NCBI GenBank assembly: GCA_037575805.1
Contig: JAZHPD010000034.1
Span: 62,001-126,000, forward strand
Direction: 5' to 3'
DNA length: 64,000 nt
From: Lecanicillium sp. G3
Taxonomy: Eukaryota; Ascomycota; Sordariomycetes; Hypocreales; Cordycipitaceae
Both the position numbers and the translations under genes were made by a program. Positions 57,951 to 64,000 of this stretch are shown in pieces (the stretch's first letter is position 1; every line of letters begins with the position of its first letter). The notes below the pieces were generated by a model, which saw only the letters and a program-made list of their open reading frames with translations, had not been told where the DNA came from and made no database searches.

Positions 57951-59106
57951 TACTAATTTTTGTATGGAATGATACAGCATCTTGGCAGTTTGGCAGACTA
58001 CGAGATGCTCTTTATCTTGATTTTCGATTATTTGGACTGGAAGAAGTAATGTGCGAGTGCATATACCATGTTACTGGGTCATGATTGGCATTTGAATGGT
58101 TTGGAGCGGCGTTGGAACTGGAGTTTCAGCATTCGGGTTTACCGGTTTTATCTTGCATGGTAGCAATGTCGAAACACATGTTTACTTTACTTGATGTCGA
58201 AGAGTAAGATGAAGTAAAGGTCGCGATGCCATGCGCAAACGTAAGCTGCGTCGGGTTAATCATAGGCGAGGTGGGTTGGTTGATGAAACATTGGAAATCG
58301 AGTTTTGGCTCGCGGTAGATGGGCCCGTGTGGTACCGACGAGGGTGAATGAATGGAGGAGGGAGTGCTGCTAAGGATGAACAACTGAGCAAGTAAGAAGC
58401 TGGGTATGTAGATGTGTAAGGAATTGTGTAGGTAAACGTAGAGTTTGCTTCGTTTCGGCAAGCCTTGGCTACGGAACCAAGTTGGCTGGTTAACATGGCC
58501 GTTTGTTTGCTTGTTGTAGAGGGGAGCGAGTCAAGAAAGTCAGCAAACAAAGTCGCTGAATGGCAGTGGCCGATTGATTCCCTCTACTTCAACAACTCGA
58601 TAGAGAAGACACTAACGAACGTAGTTTGTTAACTAGTAACAAACTACGGAGTAACAAACTAACTAGCTAACAGTAAGCCAAGCCGACCCAGTTAGCTGGG
58701 CAGTTTGCTAGTGAGGCGTAGTCGGGCAAAGTCAGGCTGGCAATTCCTTTGCTTCTCGCCCCAGCTCAGTCAAGCCATCGCTTACCCCAGTCTGTCAGCC
58801 GCCACCTTTTCGGATTCCAATCCATCGCCTTTTCGCTTCCCTTTACTTTTCGCAGACATTCTTTCTCTCCTTCATCATCAGCCCGGGGGTTTTCCAGCGC
58901 TTCCCGCCCATTTCCCATGTCGCTGCATCGTCGTCGTCGCGCCCTGGCCGCCTGACACACTACCCACCACCACAACCCCAGGATACGACCCTGAAGTTTT
59001 TCTTTACCACACAGACACAATCTTGTCCTCTTTTTGCTTTTTTTTTGCCTTTTATGCGTCCGTTCTAGGTCCCAAAGTTTCTTCTGGGCCTGCTGCTCCC
59101 CGTGGA
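57951..59106. other. Intergenic region upstream of the MFS transporter
   Basis: No gene is seen. It includes repeated TTAGTTAG/CTAACTAA words around 58605-58690, one TACGGAGTA at 58645-58653, and a CT-rich leader from about 58740. Confidence 0.45.
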
Positions 59107-61521
59107 ATGTCGGCCAGTACCCACCCCCCACGCGACGCTTCCCCAGGCACAGGCCGGCTCGGAGGCAGACGCAGAGGAGCGGCCGCTGCGCCTGGGGCAT
59201 CGCCAGATATCCAGCAGGTCAAGTAAGTGTTTGCTTTTTTTTTTTGTTTGCCTCGAGTCGCGATTCGGGAAAATCAAGGTTATTCCGTCTTGCGACCGTT
59301 GCGCCGACGACTTTTTATTTTTATTTTTATTTTTATTTTTATTTTTATTTTTTTTTTTCGTCCCAACGTCCAATGTAGCGTTTGCCTTTTCCCCAGACTG
59401 CGTTCTGCTGCCCCGCCCGCACAGACTTCCCAACTGACCACCCGAAACTCTGTCTCAGCAGCGATACGACGTCGAATCATCACGGCCGCCATGCCTCGTC
59501 TACAGCCTCGGCCGAGCCAGAGGCGGGCTTCTCGCGCGCCAATCCCCCGACTATAAATTTCAACGCCAACATTGAGGCCAAGTACGTGAACCGACGTTGC
59601 CGGACCGTTGTTATCGCGACACCGGCGCAGCGGCCAGCATCAACGCCACTAACGCTCTTTGCGCCACAGAATCAAGAATCCCCTCGTCGGCGTCCCGCGA
59701 CAGACTCTCCTCCGCGATGTCGACCAGTTCTGCCGCGACAAGAACCTCGACCACCACCGGGAGCTCATCCGAAAAGGCGCGCTCGTCGCCCAGGACCCGA
59801 CGGGCTACGAAGACATCACCGGCGACGAGGCCCTCACCGAGCAGGAGATTGACGCCCTCCGCAACGAAGTGCTACACAAGTGGCGCATGCCGCGCGTGCT
59901 CCTCCTCACCATCGTGACGTGCTCCATCGGCGCCGCCGTCCAGGGCTGGGACCAGACGGGCTCCAACGGCGCCAACCTGCAGCTGCCTCTGGCCCTGGGC
60001 ATCGGCAGCACCTCGACATCTGACCAGCTGCTCGTCGGGCTCGTCAACTCGGCGCCCTACATTGGCACCTCGGTCCTCGGGTGCTGGCTGTCGGACCCGA
60101 TCAACGACTACTGGGGCCGCCGCGGCACAATCTTCTTTGCCGCCAACTTTTGCCTCTGGCCCGTGCTGGCGAGCGCCTTTTGCAAGACGTGGCAGCAGCT
60201 CTTTGTCTGCCGTTTTCTCATGGGCATCGGCATGGGCGCGAAAGCCTCGACGGTGCCCATCTTCGCGGCAGAAAACTCGCCCGCTCCGATCCGCGGCGCC
60301 CTGGTCATGAGCTGGCAGGTGTGGACGGCGTTTGGCATCTTCCTCGGCACCTGCGCCAACCTCGTCGGCGAAAAGATTGGAAGAGACGCCTGGCGGTACC
60401 AGCTCGGCGCGGCGTTCATCCCCGCCGTCCCGCTCGCCGTGCTCGTCTACTTGTGCCCGGAGTCGCCGCGCTGGTACATCAAGAAGAACCGCTACGCCGA
60501 CGCGCTGCGCTCGCTGCTGCGGCTGCGCAACGACCCCGTCCAGGCGGCGCGCGACCTCTACTACATCCACGTCCAGCTGCAGGTCGAGCGCGAGTTCATC
60601 GGCCACGGCCACTACGTGCGGCGCTTCGTCGAGCTCTTCACCGTCCCGCGCGTGCGCCGCGCCACGCTGGCCGCCTGCACGGCGATGCTTGCGCAGCAGA
60701 TGTGCGGCATCAACATCATTGCGTTCTACTCGTCCTCTGTGTTCCAGCACGCGGGCGCGACGGACTTTGAGGCGCTGCTCGCGACGTGGGGGTTTGGGCT
60801 GATCAACTTCCTCTTTGCGTTTCCCGCGATATGGACGATTGACACGTTTGGGCGGCGGTCTCTGCTGCTGTTTACGTTTCCGCAAATGTCGTGGACGCTG
60901 CTCGCGGCCGCGCTGTGCAACCTGATCCCCGGCACGCGGGGCGCGCACCTGGGTCTCGTCGCGATGTTCGTCTACCTGTTTGCGGCGTTCTACTCGCCCG
61001 GCGAGGGCCCGGTGCCGTTTACGTACTCGGCCGAGGTGTTTCCGCTGTCGCACCGCGAGGTGGGCATGGCGTTTGCGGTGGCGACGTGCCTGTTCTGGGC
61101 GGCGGTGCTGTCCATCACCTTCCCCGTGATGCTGGGCAGCTTGGGCGTGGTGGGCACGTTTTGCTTCTACGCGGGGCTGAACGTGGTGGCGCTCGTCATG
61201 ATCTTCCTCTGGCTGCCGGAGACGAAGCAGCGCACGCTGGAGGAGCTGGACTACATCTTCGCGGTGCGGACGCGCGTGTTTATGCGGTACCAGGTGACGA
61301 GGACGCTGCCGTGGTGGTGGCGGCGGTACGTGCTGCGGGACAAAGGTGCGATTCTGGCGCCGCTGTATCAGCTGGATCTGGAAGAGCATCACGGCGGGGA
61401 CGATGCGGGCTTGTTTGAGAATGACAAGGCGCAGGTCGAGCTGAAGGAGATGGTGGGATTTACCTCGGGTATTGATCCGAGGAACGGGGAGGAGTCGTCG
61501 GTGTCTGATATCATACACTGA
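59107..61521 (+). CDS. Major facilitator superfamily transporter, sugar-porter type
   Basis: Exons 59107-59222, 59459-59581 and 59670-61521 join in phase to about 696 residues. The two 5' exons encode an unusually long polar N-terminus (about 80 residues before KIKNPLVGVPR). The core has 12 membrane segments with sugar-porter signatures: VQGWDQTGSNGAN in helix 1, DPINDYWGRRG after helix 2, PESPRWYIKK after helix 6, QQMCGINIIAFYSS in helix 7, GPVPFTYSAEVFPLSHRE, and LPETKQRTLEELD at the end. The substrate, a sugar or polyol, cannot be told from sequence. The core exon is secure. Exon 1 rests on its ATG at 59107 and clean splice phase, and the cytosolic C-terminal tail is about 90 residues. Confidence 0.88.
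59312..59360 (+). repeat. ATTTTT hexanucleotide microsatellite in the first intron of the transporter
   Basis: About six units of ATTTTT end in a T-run, inside the 236 bp intron 59223-59458. Confidence 0.85.
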
Positions 61522-64000
61522 GTGAAGAAATGATGGACGGTAACGGGATACCTGCTGGGAATGATTTTATTTTTTTACGGCGTTGGATTTATGATGTAAT
61601 TTGGCGCTGGCGGAAAGATACCCTTACCCTTTGTACATGATGTATAGCAATTGAACAAATAAGCGGACAAACAGACAAATGAATAATAATTATCGTGTAT
61701 TATAAAAAGTGGTGAAAAGTGGTGAAAAGTGGTCGATGTGTGGGTTGATGTCGATGTCGAGATGGCGGGTGTTTGGAGGCGAGATCGAAACTAACAAGGG
61801 CTGTTTGTGGCCCCCTTGTCGGACACTTCTCCGACATGGTTGGACACGGCTGGTTCGTACCAGAAACGCGGTGAGATTCAATTTTTGTTAAAGGTGATTT
61901 ATCTGGGATCATTTCAGATACCGATCTAACAGCGAGAAGCATGGGGTGGGTGCCAATACATTGACCAAGGTGGTGGTGGTGGGTATGTGTGGGAGAGTGA
62001 TTAGTTAGCAGCAGCAGCAAAGTATTGAAAGTAGGTGAGAGCAACAGTAACAGTGACTGCATGCATAGATGACAATAAAAAAAAAAAAAAAGAGGAGATT
62101 TTTCTTGCATCTGTTACTAGGGATGTTCTTTTCAGGTGGTCTGGCGGTGCATATATATGGCTTGGTGTAGTCAGTTAACTAGTTGGTGGCTTGGTGCAGA
62201 GTAACTAACTGGGTTGACTATAGCAGCTTCAGCACATGCCAGGCGTTGGCAGCTGTCTTGCATGGCATTAGCGCGCCACTGGCTGGGTATAGCTGAGCCA
62301 GTCAACCGCACCAAGGCTTTCGTTAGCTAACTAACTAGTTAGTTGGCAGTGGGCGCATTTAGTACCATGGCAAAAAGGCTGGGTGGGATGTGCCCGTTGA
62401 ACAAAATGATGTTGATGCCTGTATGCTTGGTAACATCCTCTCCTCCTAGCGGCCTTGATGCCTGAACGCTCTCCCCCCTCTGATCTGTGCGCCGTGGGCG
62501 GGTTCATGCTCATCGAGCCAAGCGCTGATCTGGGAGGGGGCCCAGGAATACGAAGAAGCGGTCTCGGCCATCAAGATAGGGTTATCTACTCCGTATCGAG
62601 TTGACTATTACCGGGCTAATGTCAAATTGGCCAAGCTGCCTTGATTCTATGCCATTAAAATGAAGTTTTTTTTTGACAACGTCGCCTCATCTCAAGTCCT
62701 CGTCATGCCGGATTGCCCGTCAATGCTATTTCCAGCTGCCAACAGCCGCACCAAATATCAGAGTGTGTGAGTACCTGTGCGGTCCAGCCACCAATGGACT
62801 GGCGTAGTGGAGCCACTGTAACCTCCCCTCTCCCTGCCCAGCGGTACATGTACTTCTGTATCCACTGTAAAAAATAGCTACAGAGGACCATTTACCTGCT
62901 GCTGGACAATCCAGGTGGACGGTTTACCCTTTGTTAGCAAATTCTTGCCCCCCGTTAGCCCGGCAGCTGTTAGTGCGCCTTCTCGTGGCTTGAGGCTTGT
63001 GGCTTGAGTCCCCGGGCCCCGTTGTGGCGCGCTTCCGTTCCCCCCCCCTTTTTCGTGATGCCGCTTTACTGCTCGAGACAATAAGGCGGCCCTGCCAGTT
63101 TGTTTTCTGCAGAGCGGCCAAGTTTGCAATTTTTAAAAGCAGCGGGCATTTCAATAGTCTTGAAATATGTACATGTACAGCCACCATATCCACCCGCAAA
63201 ATCAAGGTACCTTGGTTTTTTTTAAGCCAGTCCACCAAGTGCAGTCCACCACCAGTCCACCAAGTCCACCAAGTCCACTTCATGAAAAAAAAAGACCTGC
63301 GGATGCGCCGTCAATCCTTGCCCGGGTTTCATCTTTCCCCTCCAACCAGCCCGTCCCCTCTGCATCCTGACTTGCTCGCTGCCTTGGAAGACCCTTGCTG
63401 CTGTCTTTTGGCTTCACGCTCGTTCTCTTGTTTTATTTTTATCTTTTTCCTTCTTCTTTCTGCGCTTTCCCCCTTTTATTATACATCACTCTCCTCCTCT
63501 TCTCATCACTATCATCACATCCTCTCGTTTGCTGGTGGTGAGCGCGTCATCTTCTCTCGTTATTCCTCCCACCTTTTTTTTTTTTTGCGACAGCTGCCTC
63601 TCAGGGTGTCAATCTGGTTTCCACGTCACCGTCGACAGCTCATCTCCCTTACTCTCATCAATTGCATCACCAACTTATACCCAACAACCGCATCCGCCAC
63701 CGTTTACCCGTTTACACCACATCAACGACGCCGAAGCCGGTCTTCTGCAACCCACACCTAATCCTGCCAAACCCTCTTCCCGTCCTCGAATCCCGATCTA
63801 CGCCATATTTAGCCGCCGCTCAGCCAATTGGTTTACACGGGCTCGTTTCATTTTGACTTGGATCTGAACAACCCGACACTCTGAAACGAGGAGACGACTC
63901 CACACGTCACACACACATATACACCGACCAAGACACACACCTCCCTCCCTCTCTCTCCTGACGAGCATCCCATCCAGCTCGTTCGGTCGCCGCCTCTCTC
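61522..64000. other. 2.5 kb right-edge region, probably promoter and leader of a gene beyond the window
   Basis: The left part is the transporter 3' flank, with an A-run at 62078-62091. AACTAGTT and TTAGTTAG words cluster at 62160-62345, and TACTCCGTA occurs at 62587-62595. A 9 bp AGTCCACCA repeat lies at about 63225-63280. From 63880 the sequence becomes a CA/CT-rich leader (CACACACATATACACC, CTCCCTCCCTCTCTCTCC) that runs off the edge, suggesting a plus-strand gene just outside. No complete gene is seen here. Confidence 0.5.

Noticed and set aside
59872..61518. 548-codon open frame on the minus strand
   Set aside because: It is antisense to the MFS transporter, His/Arg-rich, with no recognisable features.
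62997..63761. 254-codon open frame near the right edge
   Set aside because: It is Ser/Pro/Phe-rich translation of a CT-rich leader, with no conserved feature.

Overview
The window is nuclear DNA of a filamentous ascomycete, probably a sordariomycete and possibly of the order Hypocreales. The evidence is 50-150 bp GT..AG introns with CTAAC-type branch sites, CA- or CT-rich leaders before CACAATGG-like starts, intron-poor housekeeping genes with strong G/C third-position bias, and fungal-specific families (ARS-binding protein 2, a LysM secreted protein, a PNP/NB-ARC/TPR NLR). No species can be named from sequence alone. Gene models below are splice reconstructions whose reading phase I checked at every junction.

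Layout. 0-13.4 kb is dense housekeeping: an F-box/LRR protein, V-ATPase subunit a (vph1), the pre-mRNA 3'-end endonuclease Ysh1/CPSF-73, TFIID subunit TAF4 and a Nit2-type amidase. 13.5-25.4 kb is accessory: a secreted five-LysM protein, a metacaspase, then a complete NLR (phosphorylase-like domain, NB-ARC, TPR array). The NLR lies between ~375-425 bp inverted repeats that look like the arms of a mobile element, and the right arm is interrupted by a 623 bp Mutator-like miniature element with a perfect 9 bp target duplication. 25.4-38.7 kb is almost gene-free: simple repeats, recurring short motifs and one candidate 31-residue gene.

38.7-50.7 kb returns to housekeeping: Arp2/3 subunit ARPC5, an NDUFAF5-type complex I assembly factor, AP-2 alpha adaptin, a YggS/PLPBP-type PLP protein, a coiled-coil protein resembling a Golgi-tether subunit, and an Sds3-type histone deacetylase complex subunit. 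51-64 kb holds a CmcJ/NvfI-family oxidoreductase, a serine-rich GPI-type surface protein, ARS-binding protein 2, an MFS sugar-porter-type transporter, and what looks like the leader of a gene beyond the right edge.

Most housekeeping genes sit in divergent pairs with 0.5-1.1 kb shared promoters or convergent pairs with short 3' gaps, and work in unrelated core pathways. The part most likely to be new biology is 17.9-25.4 kb, where a metacaspase (a death-associated protease) sits 1.5 kb from a repeat-bounded NLR, two classes of gene linked to regulated cell death and non-self response in fungi.
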